Below are positions 52,858 to 63,153 of a stretch of DNA of 64,000 nt, in pieces. Within the stretch, counting starts at the first letter, position 1, and each line of letters opens with the position of its first letter. The notes under the pieces are model-generated. The model was not told where the DNA came from. It ran no database searches and was given only the letters and a program-made list of their open reading frames with translations. The translations under genes and the position numbers were made by a program. The stretch is from assembly GCA_033439765.1 (NCBI GenBank), contig JAULSN010000003.1, positions 5,704,001 to 5,768,000 on the forward strand, read 5' to 3'. The stretch is from Lasiosphaeria ovina (taxonomy: Eukaryota > Ascomycota > Sordariomycetes > Sordariales > Lasiosphaeriaceae).

Positions 52858-53386
52858 ATGTCGTCTCCTCAGGGTATAGTGCAGGACGGACGCGATCCTA
52901 ACTTGCAGGGTAAGCTACCATCCCATGCATGCACTCAGAGCCTTTCCATGCCCAACAGCAACAATAACGCTAACCATCTCCCCTCTCTCAGACTTCACAG
53001 GAGACTACCTGCGAGACTGGAAGAAGACACTCGAAGACGATCAACACATTCTCCTCCGAAGGATGCGACGAGCCGGCAAGAAAGATCCTCTCATCCCCAC
53101 GGAGCTGGAAGATATCCGGCTGAACCTGGTCATCGTCAACAAGCAGCTGGAAATCACGGTACTGGGCAAACCGCCCAAGGATCCTTCGGCCGAAGACCCC
53201 ACGACGCACCACCTCCGCAAGCGGCTCGATGCAGACCGCGAGGTTGCCATCCTGGAGCTGGATCTGTTCCATAAGCAGAAGGCGCTTAAAGAGGATCCTA
53301 ACAATGAGGAGTTGAAGGGACAGACTGCGGCTGTCAAGAAGAAGATGAACGATCTTGTCGAAGCTATTCAGAGCGGACGTCATTAG
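52858..53386 (+). CDS. small coiled-coil protein
   Basis: Two exons, 52858-52909 and 52992-53386, over an 82-nt intron (GTAAGC...TCTCAG), give 148 residues. It begins 'MSSPQGIVQDGRDPNLQ' and continues as an almost wholly helical, highly charged protein ('DYLRDWKKTLEDDQHILLRR', 'RLNLVIVNKQLEITVLGK', 'LDLFHKQKALKEDPNNEELK'). No transmembrane or signal segment. I do not recognise a family; small cytosolic adaptor-like proteins of this sort occur in many fungi. The ATG is the first in a good context (ACCATG). Confidence 0.7.
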
Positions 53387-54211
53387 TGTCCTTGTGCAGC
53401 AGGGCAACGATGGGGTGTAGCCCCGGTTGCTCTATCGCCAGTTGTTGGTTACTGTCCTTATTTTCTTTAACCTCTCTTACTCGTCACTCGCTTTGATCTT
53501 TTCTGCTTCATCATGTGCTTGATTAGTGTTTCTGAGGGGAAGAAGGATTTACTTTTTTTCCTTTCCACAGCCGCTCTTTTCATGCTATTGCTTCAACTTA
53601 GTTTGAGATCTTCACCTTCTTTCAACGCCTGCTTACCAGGTGCCTACCTTCTCCAAGCCAATAAACACAGAGTGGCACTCCTCTCTTTGTCACATCTTCT
53701 ACCCCTGTTATATGTTAACCAAAGCTCGGGATGAACGTGAAAGTGATAAATTCCGCGACTGGACCTCCCAATTCCCACTTCCTAACATATTTATTAAGAG
53801 AGTCTATCCGTACCATAGCCTTTGTCTTCCCACGCTAATTAGGTATAAGTGCATGCTAAGACGAACCCCAATCTACTTTCTATAAAAAGTATACACCTTA
53901 TATGGGCCCATTATTATTTTGTAGTACCGTTACAATTATAGATTGATGGTATCGATTAACATCGATTGATCTCGCCAAATGTGGTGGATGCTAGTCTCAG
54001 ATGCTCAGACAAGTATGCCCCGCTTTTGTGGCTTTGTACGAAGGCTCGGGCGAAAAAAAGGGGGTCACCTTGGCCAGTGCGCGCCAAGCCCACAGCCACC
54101 GTGCACTGCCACCCAATGCAGCCACAACAATGACCAAAGGAAAAAAGAGAGTTTATTCTAAACAACCACAACTACTTCACAACAGGTCCAATCTACTCTA
54201 AAATGACCAAT
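53387..54211. other. intergenic, nothing recognised
   Basis: T-rich 3' flank of the coiled-coil gene, then unassigned sequence up to the transposase remnant. Confidence 0.45.
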
Positions 54212-55190
54212 CTACTCCTCTTCTTCCGCCACATCCTCATCGCCTGATCTTTATTCTGTCAGAGGCTCTGGGAGGTCGGCATTTTTGAGCACGTCAAGGT
54301 CCCAATTTACCTTTACATCCCAGTTTTCAGGGGCTGGCTTGCCCTCCACTTCATGTTTTCCCACACCCTCTTGTAATACCGCCTTATTAGCCGTTGTTCT
54401 CCCCAGGTCTCACGCCATTTATCCTTGGCATTTCCTTTCGTCAGGACCCCATTCTTCGTTGTCTTCATCTTTGGGTTCCCCCAAAGGGGCTCTATTGCAG
54501 AGAGATCTGGCGAGTTTGGCGGCCATTTTTTCTCTTCAATGCCGTGCTTAGCGAAGAAGCCTTTATTCCACTTGGAAGCGTGAGGGCCTGCGTAGTCCTG
54601 CTGTGCCTTGTAACTAGGGAGGCTCTGCATATAAGGAAGGAAGACTGGCTCAAAGACTTCGTGCCGGTAACGAATCTAGTCTATGCCCCCTGTTCCATTC
54701 CTGGCCATTGCACCGTTTACCTCGGTATGCCTCCACTTTGGCTTCGGCCCGCTAGGGGTCCTCGGCATGGCATCCCTCCTTTCCTTGGTCTTTTTTCCCC
54801 ACTGCTCCCTGTGTTCGTCTTCGTGGGCTTTATTCCAGTCATCTATTTCCTGATCATAAACCTTCTTCTGAGCCGCAGTCTCTGGCTTCCAGAAGAAAAG
54901 AGGGCTCAAGGAAACCCAGGAAATGGCGCCCCGATCATGAATTCCATCCTTCCTTTCCAACGAAGCCGGGTAACGTGGGGATGGAAGTCTTTCCTTCAAG
55001 AGCCTCCAGGCACGGCGTTTACCGTGAATCATGCCTAGGCAGACAGCGGTCTCGTCGCTGAAGACGTTCTTCTTGAAGTACCTTCCCACCATGCAGCCAA
55101 ATTCCTGACGCAGTGAATATACCGGGCTCTTTTATTTGCCTCTGTAAGGCCCGGTTTGGTGGAAAGCTTGAGGTTTAAGACCATCGTGAA
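54212..55190 (-). mobile_element. decayed Tc1/mariner-like transposase
   Basis: Read leftward, the pieces are 'KPGLTEANKRARYIHCVRNL', then a frame shift, 'KKNVFSDETAVCLG' (first catalytic Asp), an in-frame TAG where a Trp is expected, 'QQDYAGPHASKW' (second Asp) and 'WPPNSPDLSAIEPLWG' (third acidic position). A last shift leads to the tail 'NWDVKVNWDLDVL'. The three-part DD(D/E) pattern is that of Tc1/mariner transposases. The N-terminal DNA-binding domain is missing. At the right the remnant runs straight into an NLR-type N-terminal stub on the same strand. No terminal inverted repeats or TA target duplication were found. Inactive. Confidence 0.8.
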
Positions 55191-55773
55191 GGCCAGCTTG
55201 CGAGCTCTGAATGAGAACCAGGCCATCCGTCAACTCTCCAAGGTGATTCCCGATTTCCTTTGCATTTGAATCCACTGCTTTGGAATGTCTCTTGACTGCT
55301 TCGATCAGATCCGTAAGCTGCTTATTGTTCTGGGTTGAAGACTTCTTGATCTCTTGAACCAACTTCCTGCAGTTATTGGACAAAGCCAATTCCAGGAGGG
55401 ACTTTTCGCGCTCAATCACCGCAAGGAAGACTTCTATCTCTTTCTCGTTGAATGGCCATTTAAGACTGGCCAGTGCATTTTTCAGGCCCTCTTTTGGCCG
55501 GAGCTTCGCTTTGAGAGTTTTCAAGGCGAGATGAAGTCGGCCAAGTGGCGCGTCAGGAGCTTCAAGAGTTTCAATCGTCTCCAGCCACGCCTTGCCCAAT
55601 TCCGAATCATCGGTCTGATCTTTGAGCTGTTGGAGAACGGACTCGCACGCCCGAACCCCCTCTCGGAGGCGCTGCCGCTCTTTCGTCGCGCCCGCGGCCG
55701 AGTTTACGTATTTGAAGACGGAGGACAGCTGGAGAACGGCAATAACACTCGCAGCTGCGCTGAGGCCATCCAT
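55132..55773 (-). pseudogene. truncated N-terminal stub of a fungal NLR/ankyrin-type gene
   Basis: From ATG 55773 the frame reads 'MDGLSAAASVIAVLQLSSVF', an N-terminal domain typical of fungal STAND/ankyrin proteins. Long helices follow ('DSELGKAWLETIETLEAPDA', 'SNNCRKLVQEIKKSSTQNNK'), ending at 'SSQAGLHDGLK'. The remaining codons to TAA at 55132 come from transposase DNA read in another frame. The NACHT and repeat domains expected downstream are absent on the left side, so this is a stub left by insertion plus deletion. It could still be expressed as a helical domain alone, of the kind that in other fungi mediates membrane or signalling activity. Confidence 0.75.
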
Positions 55774-56866
55774 TTAGGCGATGGTATGTTAAAGCTCGAA
55801 AGATAGAAGAGTTCGTGCCTGTGAAACCAGAAGTGCTAACATCGAACTGCCTGCTGGATAGCTAACCCATCAGACTTGCACGCGTATTGGCAATCCGATC
55901 TAGACCTAGTCTAGCTAGCTCGGTAGCCGTGATGCAGATGTCGTCTCCCCTCGCTCCGCGGCAGCTCAGGCTGATGCTGTCGTGATTGCAGAAGTGTGAG
56001 AGGCAGGCTTTCGAAGGCTCTTCATTTACAGTCGTGACAGAATAGACAGCCTGGTCCCAGAAGCCAATAGCACGCAAAAGCAGTCAAGAATGAGGGTATT
56101 CGCAGTGTGTGTATTGATCGATGTAAGGAAGAACAAAAGGCCTGCGCCCGCAGGGCGGGGACCTGTGTTGACCCTGTGAAAAGGTGGTCTATTTAAGTGT
56201 CCAAAGCGGTTGCCAAAATAAAAGAGACTGCGTACTTTACAGGTACTTATTTACAGGCAAAATTTACTAGCCCTGCCAAGTCCCTCTTTGTACTATCACC
56301 CTACCAACCCGTCATCTGACCCTCGCTAGCTAACATATCCTGCGTTCGCACTACCATAGAATCTACATATTTGTTGATTGTCACCTGTGGAATTGAAATA
56401 ATTGTTAGATATTTGTTAGTGGCTGCAACAGGTGACCTCCACAATGAATTTGGAGTCTCTTTTATTTTGGCAACCGCTTGCCAGGTCCGTGATAAGTGTC
56501 CTATTGGCTGAAGTACGGCCCGAAATTTAGATGGAGGAGAAGGAAAGAGAAAGTTGAAAATATGCAAACAGGGAGGACGCGGTGTATTTATCAAGACCTA
56601 GTGACTATCTCAGTGAAGTGGTCGGTACCCAGGCTTGTCGGTTGAGGTACAAGATTGTGGTCCGAGCGCGGAATCTGATTGGCTAGCCTCGGCGGATCCC
56701 GCAAGGAACACGGAGCAATTAGAATTCGGCAATCCCGACCACGGCACCTGTATTCCACCAGTCTGCGTGTAATTAATGTCAGACATGACTGGCTGTTGAC
56801 GCTGGAGGCTATTTGACCGCCTGCTTGTGTGATGGATTTGCATGTTTTGAGTTGGACCAAAATCTC
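55774..56866. other. intergenic with long inverted repeat
   Basis: No gene supported. It contains the 26-bp inverted repeat at 56204-56479. Confidence 0.5.
56204..56479. repeat. 26-bp perfect inverted repeat (MITE-like)
   Basis: Positions 56204-56229 are the exact reverse complement of 56454-56479, separated by 224 bp. The arms carry the motif GGTTGCCAAAATAAAAGAG. Nearby 'AAGTGTCC'-type sequences also occur on both outer sides but not aligned. The size fits a miniature inverted-repeat element; no target-site duplication could be fixed and no similarity to the nearby transposase was seen. Confidence 0.6.
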
Positions 56867-58315
56867 TTATTTAGCTTTCGGGTGCTTCTTTTGTGGCGTA
56901 TCGGCCGACAGAGGCGAAACAGGCATATTATCTATTGCGCCTCCCGTGAATGCCGGCATGGAAAAGAGGGGTAAGTCGTTATGTCCCAAGCCTGCGGAAA
57001 CACTTGCTGACCGGCTCTGCTCGTGATTTATTTTTTGGGAACCACTCCGCGACGGCCCGTCCTTGACGGGGAGTGGAGGTCGGATTAGAACACGAGCGAA
57101 CGTTGTTGGCGGACCTGCATTCCAACAGGTTTCCATGAAGTTTGCGAAACTCAATTCGGTTACCAGCTCTTCAGCGCCGCTGCTTTTCTGTGTAAGATGC
57201 CACATCTCGAAGTTATAATTCGCAGTCTTATTGTCGATAGTAGTACTTCCCGGCCCAGATGAGAATAGCGTGAAGACTGTGGACTTAAATTTCTAAAGAT
57301 TTAGTACTTAAATATCAGTATCCGATAAAATGACCGAATATGTGCAACTTCGTTTCTATTCATATACCAGAGGGCAGCGATAGTCACATACCTCCCAATT
57401 ACGCATGTCTCCATAGTAATCGCGTGTTAGTTGTATATCCTTGGAGACTTCGTCCCTCACGTCGCCCACTACTCTCTCCAGAGAGACGTTCACCAGCAAT
57501 GTCACACGCGGTTGACTTTTGGCTTGCGTTGCATGGGTATTCGCAGGCATCGTTATAGGGCCATTCTCTAATATTATCGGTATCCCGGTCCTGACAGAGC
57601 CACTGGTTGAAGGCCTTCGGACTTGATGTGTCATGTCTACCGGGACTCTTGCCGGCAATGGGACGGCTTCGATTTCGATATTAATATTCCCATTTACCAC
57701 CCGCCAACTATTAATTAGTGAGTTGTACTCGGGTGGTTTTACTTCCCTCGTATTCCTGCTGGGAGTCCCATTGTTATTGGAACTAGTCGAGACGCCAGTC
57801 TTGGTGATATGGAGGACTCGAAGCCTGGTAATTCTATAATTATCATGGGATGCATTCGGTCGGATACTATCGAAATCCATTTCCGAATCCGCAAGACCTA
57901 TATCTGCAAGGGATCTGGTTTCGCGTAGAACCTCTAAGAACCTCTATGAGTTATATAACATTTATTAATTAGATCCTTAAATACCGTGGCAAGGGGCCCG
58001 AAGAGTCGGTGGGGGTTGTCTTACGTTCCATGTATCACAATCTCTTCTCCCATAAGTCTTGTGGATTGTTTCGCGTGATTTCCCTTTGTAGGAAACGGTG
58101 ATGAGATCAGGAAGCTCGTCGTGCAATTTCGGGTCGTAATGCTGGTAAAAATCCTCGCCGTTACCTGATTGATAGCCAGAGTCGTCGCTCTTCGCTGTGT
58201 TCGATTTCTGGAACCCACGGGGAGGGCTTGGACCGTCACCGACCAACGGACCACTCTTGGCAGGGTCACGGGGAATTTCATATCTCTCCCTTCCAAAGCG
58301 AGACCAAGATGTCAT
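56867..58315 (-). CDS. two-module member of an undescribed fungal gene family
   Basis: Three exons, 58315-58025, 57943-57392 and 57292-56867, with phase-0 introns of 81 and 99 nt, give 422 residues. The family is not known to me. After a disordered start ('MTSWSRFGRERYEIPRD'), module 1 runs 'LITVSYKGKSRETIHKTYG', 'DCDTWN' (intron), 'RFLEVLRETRSLADIG', 'YRITRLRVLHITKTG' and closes 'EYNSLINSWRVVNGNINIEI'. After a Pro/Thr linker, module 2 runs 'RVTLLVNVSLERVVGDVRDE', 'YGDMRNWE' (intron), 'KFKSTVFTLFSSGPG', 'NYNFEMWHLTQ' and 'FANFMETCWNAGPPTTFARV'. Both introns fall after the same aromatic position, so the gene arose by internal duplication. First of three head-to-tail relatives. The last 50 residues are low-complexity and the C-terminus is uncertain. 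Confidence 0.65.
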
Positions 58316-59318
58316 GGCGTAAATAGTGCAAAGCAACCTGGGTTATATGGATAGGGCACTCAAAAGATGACTGAATATTGTGATGGAGTTGATCGGTGTT
58401 AAATTTCAAAGGCTGGCGCTTCGCCCAGATATTTATGCATGATTTGATTGACAATACCTGAGGTTTTAATAGTCATCCCAGAAACCACGCCTGTGGGGAC
58501 GAACCGGGGATATGCGATATAACTGAATTTGATTGAAGTTTTACTCAAAATTTGGAGTTAAATGTGTGAGAAGATTGACTCGGAAACGCCAGATTCGCCG
58601 GCTGTCACAGTTCCTACGCTATCTAAAACCAGTCTCGAGAGGTTTTGCAGGCCGGGAGGCTGGATCAGATGATGTTTCCAGCCTGCGCAATATTGGGATG
58701 AGCCCGCGCAAACGGGACCAGCTCAGCGCCATCTCACAATAGTTTGACCGGAAAAGGATTTCCAAGTGCAACGCTCGGACTTAGTTGTTTCCCCCCGATC
58801 ATCATGAAACACTCGGAAGCCCAAGTCCCCACTCGGACGCCTCACAATCCGGCCGTGTCGGGTGTCACGCGTGTCCTGAAACGGCCGGCCACGGCCCAAC
58901 TCGGCCATCCTCGGCACTATGTGGGTCATCCCCGGCGCTATGTTTGCTGTCGTGCCGAAAGACTAACCATTTTTTAATGGACAACGCAGGTTTCGCATTC
59001 CTGATTCCTGACCTAGAATACAAAAAGAAACAGGCCGCTATCAATCGCCAATGTCCTGCACTGCCGGGCCAACTGCACTGCCGCACAGCAGCGGCTCCAG
59101 CGACCTCTCCCTTTGCGGCACTCCATGCATCGCAGCAAAAAGTCCATGCTTCTCGCCACCACATATTCCTAAGCACCGTGATCGATCCTGGGCATCCAGC
59201 ACCATCAAGCCCGACCCGCCCCCTGGCTCATTTTCCCGCCCCTGCTCTCGGCTTTGCCCTCCTTGCACTATTACACAGCCGAGCAGGTCCTAAACTAAGT
59301 TCGGGGCTCTCGGTTCTC
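58316..59318. other. intergenic, nothing recognised
   Basis: Spacer between two tandem family members. Short imperfect duplications such as 'HPRHYV'/'HPRRYV'-coding DNA at about 58905-58950 look incidental. Confidence 0.45.
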
Positions 59319-60746
59319 TCAATTAAGAGGAAACTGGGGGGTGGACCAATCATCCGCATGAGTTGGAATAGCGACTGCCGCTGGTGTACGAAAGACCGAT
59401 GTCTGTGGAACTCCAATTGTTTGTTGTGTATTTTTGAGCTTCACTATCTCAATGGAGATTTCTTTGGTGGCCTTATGTTTCGGATCCGGCGTCACTAGCC
59501 AATCGATAAAGTCTTCCCAGGATTTGGCCTCTAATTTTTGATTGGCTCCGTACCCAACCATGAGGTTGTCATAATATTTCTGATCTCTTGCCGCCTGTTG
59601 GATATAATTTCGCGTCCCGCCTCCCCCCAGGTTGCCGCCAGGACGGCTAATCTGTCGCCAAACGTGAGGCATGAACTCCTGGAGTAGTAGGTATTAGCTA
59701 GAGTATGGACGACCCGCGGACGTGTCCGCGTGTCTTGGTTGAATAAATGTCTCCGAGAGGAAAGACGTAGAATTATCCCATACCGTGAAAATCAACTTCT
59801 TAAAGGATTGCATTGATATCGGTATTATAGCCGGGTCGTCCCGGTCCATGAGCCTGACCGATAATTCCTCCGGCAGCAAGTTCAGCATGATCTGGATATT
59901 CCGCGCGCCATTGGCTTTGTGGCTTTGAACAAACCCTGCATATTCTTCTGGCTGTATAATTACCTTTGAGGGCTCAAGCGGCCTTCCCTCGCCATCAGTC
60001 CTGCCCAGAGCTCGAATGACAAGCCTGTAAATTGAGTAATCATCAGTACAATTATTCTTAGTCCTTACAATTCCCAACCGAGCTTTTCCCGTGAAACTTA
60101 GAGCCGAGGGAAATTCATCAGTTGATTTTTCGTCCCAGAGTGTGTCTAAAAGTCCCTGAAATAAAGGCCATCACAAGTTAGATGCAGTAATTAAAATATT
60201 GGGGGCTCAAGTTCGCGACTCGAGGAGGCGGAATCATACATTCCACGTAGAGCACTCCGAAATTTCGTATTCGAAGCCACGGAATTTATCCCCATCAGCC
60301 GTTTTCACATTCACAACCACGTGAGTTGAGGTAGATGGCTTATTTGCCGCACCGGAGGCACGACTTGATGACGAGTCGGACGGAGCTATGCTTTGAGTTG
60401 CTTTCGCCGCCACTGTCCCAGCTGCTGTCCGCCTTCCGCCAAGCACGCTCCTTGTAATAATTTTGGAGGCAGATAAGCTGGCAGTAGGAGCGCTTCTGGG
60501 CACCGTAAGAGTCGGTGGATTGGGTAGCCGCGTCACGGAAAAATCTGAATCGTCCCGATATAGGGGACGCTGCTCGGGTTGAGGTATGGAAATCTCGGGA
60601 GTTGCGGATTTTCCAGTATTTTTTTTTATTATGGAAGGGCAAGCAGCGGGCTTGGTTGCATTCGGGGTGGTAGGAATTCCGCCGGAGCTAGAGTGAGAGC
60701 GACTGGGCGGTGGGGGAACCTGGTGTCTAGGTTGAGATGAATTCAT
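59319..60746 (-). CDS. two-module member of an undescribed fungal gene family
   Basis: Three exons, 60746-60240, 60155-59784 and 59678-59319, phase-0 introns of 84 and 105 nt, 412 residues. The first 135 residues are Ser/Pro/Thr-rich. Module 1: 'STHVVVNVKTADGDKFRGFE', 'ISECSTWN' (intron), 'GLLDTLWDEKSTDEFPS', 'YSIYRLVIRALGRTDG', closing 'PEEYAGFVQSHKANGARNIQ'. Module 2: 'IQIMLNLLPEELSVRLMD', 'MQSFKKLIFT' (intron), 'EFMPHVWRQISRPGGNLGG', 'KYYDNLMVGYGANQK', closing 'KSWEDFIDWLVTPDPKHKAT' with 'EISIEIVKL'. Exon structure matches the neighbour at 56867, although sequence identity is low, so the pair has diverged fast. No signal peptide or membrane segment, hence probably intracellular. No enzyme motif. 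Confidence 0.68.
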
Positions 60747-61785
60747 TTGGAGCAAATAATAACATCGGTAATTCGAAAATGCGAACTATAATTAAAGGCT
60801 GAACGCACAGAGATAAGACAGGACGGGAGTGTATTTTATATAGGCCTGGGTCAAGTGTTGACCACATAGTGACAAGTATCTGGGTGGAGGCTAATTAGAT
60901 GTTGGCGAGCTCTAGGTATTATTATTGTGAAAGCGTGGAACTAATATTTGGCGCGTGGACGTCCTACGGCCGAGACAGAAGACCTCATGACTCTAACAGG
61001 TTCATCCACCGTCTGATGCAGCCCAAACTTCATCCCACACCAAGCACACCAAAGCAGCCCAGCCCGTTAGCCGTAAGTTGCCCAGGCCATGAGGCTGGTC
61101 TGCCGGACTTTTGGGTATCAGAAATCAAGCGACCGGTGACCAGACCTGTCCGGTGGCGGGCCGAAACCGATCGGCCTATCTTGCAGACCTCCTGGGCGGC
61201 CCACTCGGCCAGACGAGTTGCGCGGCACGCACCAGTACATAAGGGCGGGTGTTCAAAATATAAGTTCATTTTTATGCAAATCCTTGGCTTGGCTTGCCCC
61301 ATTGCCCCTCTGTCGCCTGACAATAAATACTGCGACAAAGTCGTCGCCGCAGCTAATCGGGTAAGAGACACCCACAGCTAAGCGCGGGACGCTTTCCATT
61401 CCGCGCTATCATAAAAACCCGCAATCGCGAATGAACTATTGCCGACCAGGCGATTCTAGCTTCAAAGGAACTGCAGGTAGTCTGCTCACGCTGTCTCTTG
61501 AAGCAGGCTTGGCAGCAATGAAATTTCGTGTTTGCGTTTGTGTTTGCGAGACAATGAGAAACAGCTCATCCTTTGCATCGTACGTGAAGATCGTCCCCGC
61601 CCGCACCATCCGCAAGAAATCTGTTACCCCTTGTGATTTGGTTTCCGTCTCTGCTGGAGGGAGAGTTGAAAACAATTCTGCTTTATTCTCGCGTGTGAAA
61701 TACGTCGTCGTGTTAGTCCCGGGGTAAAAAGGGAATGCTCATCCTCTCGGGCAAGAGAATTGATGTAAATATACAGAGCGTTTTC
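60747..61785. other. intergenic, nothing recognised
   Basis: Spacer between the third and second tandem members; no further coding or RNA signal. Confidence 0.45.
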
Positions 61786-63153
61786 TTATAGCCGTACCAG
61801 TGTGCTCACAAACTCGCGCCATTCCTTGGGAGGTATTATTGTATCCTGATTATTTCTTACGTGATAGACTGCAAAGTTTAGAAAGTCCATAGGTGTTTCC
61901 GGTAGTGTTGCATCTAGTAGATTTCGTTTTAGCGCCTAGTATCGATCCGGTTTTAGTTTAAAGTCTGGATGAACATCGAGAATATGGGATATTAACTCCT
62001 ACAGATTAGAAGAGTTTTAACTAAAGATTTGACACTAGGGGGATATTCCATGAGTTTGAGTATGGAGAATGGAATGACCTTACCTTCCATTTCGAATATT
62101 TATCCCTTGACACTAACATTCCCGGACCCTCCGATTTCGACCCAATCCTCACTTCAATTGTGATTGATAATAACGCTTTGATCAGTGCTTCTCGCTGCAC
62201 ATGTGGCGGGGCAGGGGGGTCAGGTCGTCGGTGCAGGTCGAGATTATAATCTCCATGCTCAGTTTGTACTCGTAAGTGCGAAGGAATTCTTCCCAGTTCA
62301 CGTCATTTATTTTCTTATACACTCTGTTGTCTCGGCTCTCTGCCTTGTTTCCATATTTGCAATAACGCAAATCTCATTGCAGTCTTTTCCTGCCTTCGCC
62401 CTCTCCAACGCAATGCGAAGTAATTGCCTCAGCCATTGGATTTCCGCAATCTCAGTCTCCATGACCTTGGTAATAAACGCCTGTATTGGATTAGCGGAGT
62501 GCACAGTTTGTACGAAGTACAGGCGAAATGAATTGATGCCTTAAAGAAAGTGATGAACATCATACCTTCCAAATTATAACTTTTCCAGTTGCGGGTCTTT
62601 CATCGAAGTAATACTAAGACTAGTATACACATCGAGCACCTCTATCAGTATTGGTAGATCAATGCTATTCCAGTCCTTGCCGACGGAGGCAGAGGGGGCC
62701 GGGGGTCTTTGGATCGAAGGGCGATCACGGCGGCTGTTATTTCCGCCTCTGCTTAGACCTGAAATAGATGCCGGACCGCCTCCAAGAGGGGCGTTGGACG
62801 TTTGGTGGCCACTTCCAACCACATTTCCTGGATCAGTGCCGAAGGGAGGAGAAATTACACTATTCTTGATACCGGAATTTTCGGGGTTGCTTCTGTTATG
62901 AAGAGGGAACGAGGGAGAAGTATAGGGGCTTGTAGAAGGGTAGGGCGTCTGTTCACTGCTACTGCCGATTAATGAGGCTAGGACGGCGTGAGGCGGGAAG
63001 GTTCACTCTGCCTGCGGCGTTCGATGAACTCAATTCGAAATAATTTGGGTTAGCAGTGGTGTTCATATGTGGACCTTTCGACTGGGTGTTGGTGTTAGAT
63101 GTTGCCCGACCGGAAGATTCGGAGCTCGAAGGCGGACTGGGAGTAGAGCTCAT
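61786..63153 (-). pseudogene. broken two-module member of the same undescribed family
   Basis: From ATG 63153 ('MSSTPSPPSSSESSGRATSN') a Ser/Pro-rich leader shifts frame near 62970. It resumes as 'SSSEQTPYPSTSPYTSPSF' and reaches the module-1 strand 'DLPILIEVLDVYTSL'; another 1-nt shift precedes a putative GTATGA donor at about 62565. Next come 'AFITKVMETEIAEIQWL' and 'CNEICVIANMETRQ', a further shift, then the closing motif 'NDVNWEEFLRTYEYKLSMEI'. Module 2 'SITIEVRIGSKSEGPGMLVS' ends 'KYSKWK' at a GTAAGG donor (62083). Its last exon 'ELISHILDVHPDFKLKPDRY' has an in-frame TAG and ends 'KEWREFVSTLVRL' then TAA. At least three frameshifts and one premature stop make it a pseudogene, but the exon plan of the family is fully recognisable. 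Confidence 0.65.

Noticed and set aside
56301..56594. Minus-strand frame of 97 codons near the inverted repeat
   Set aside because: It overlaps the inverted-repeat arm, has no recognisable motif and no splice partners.
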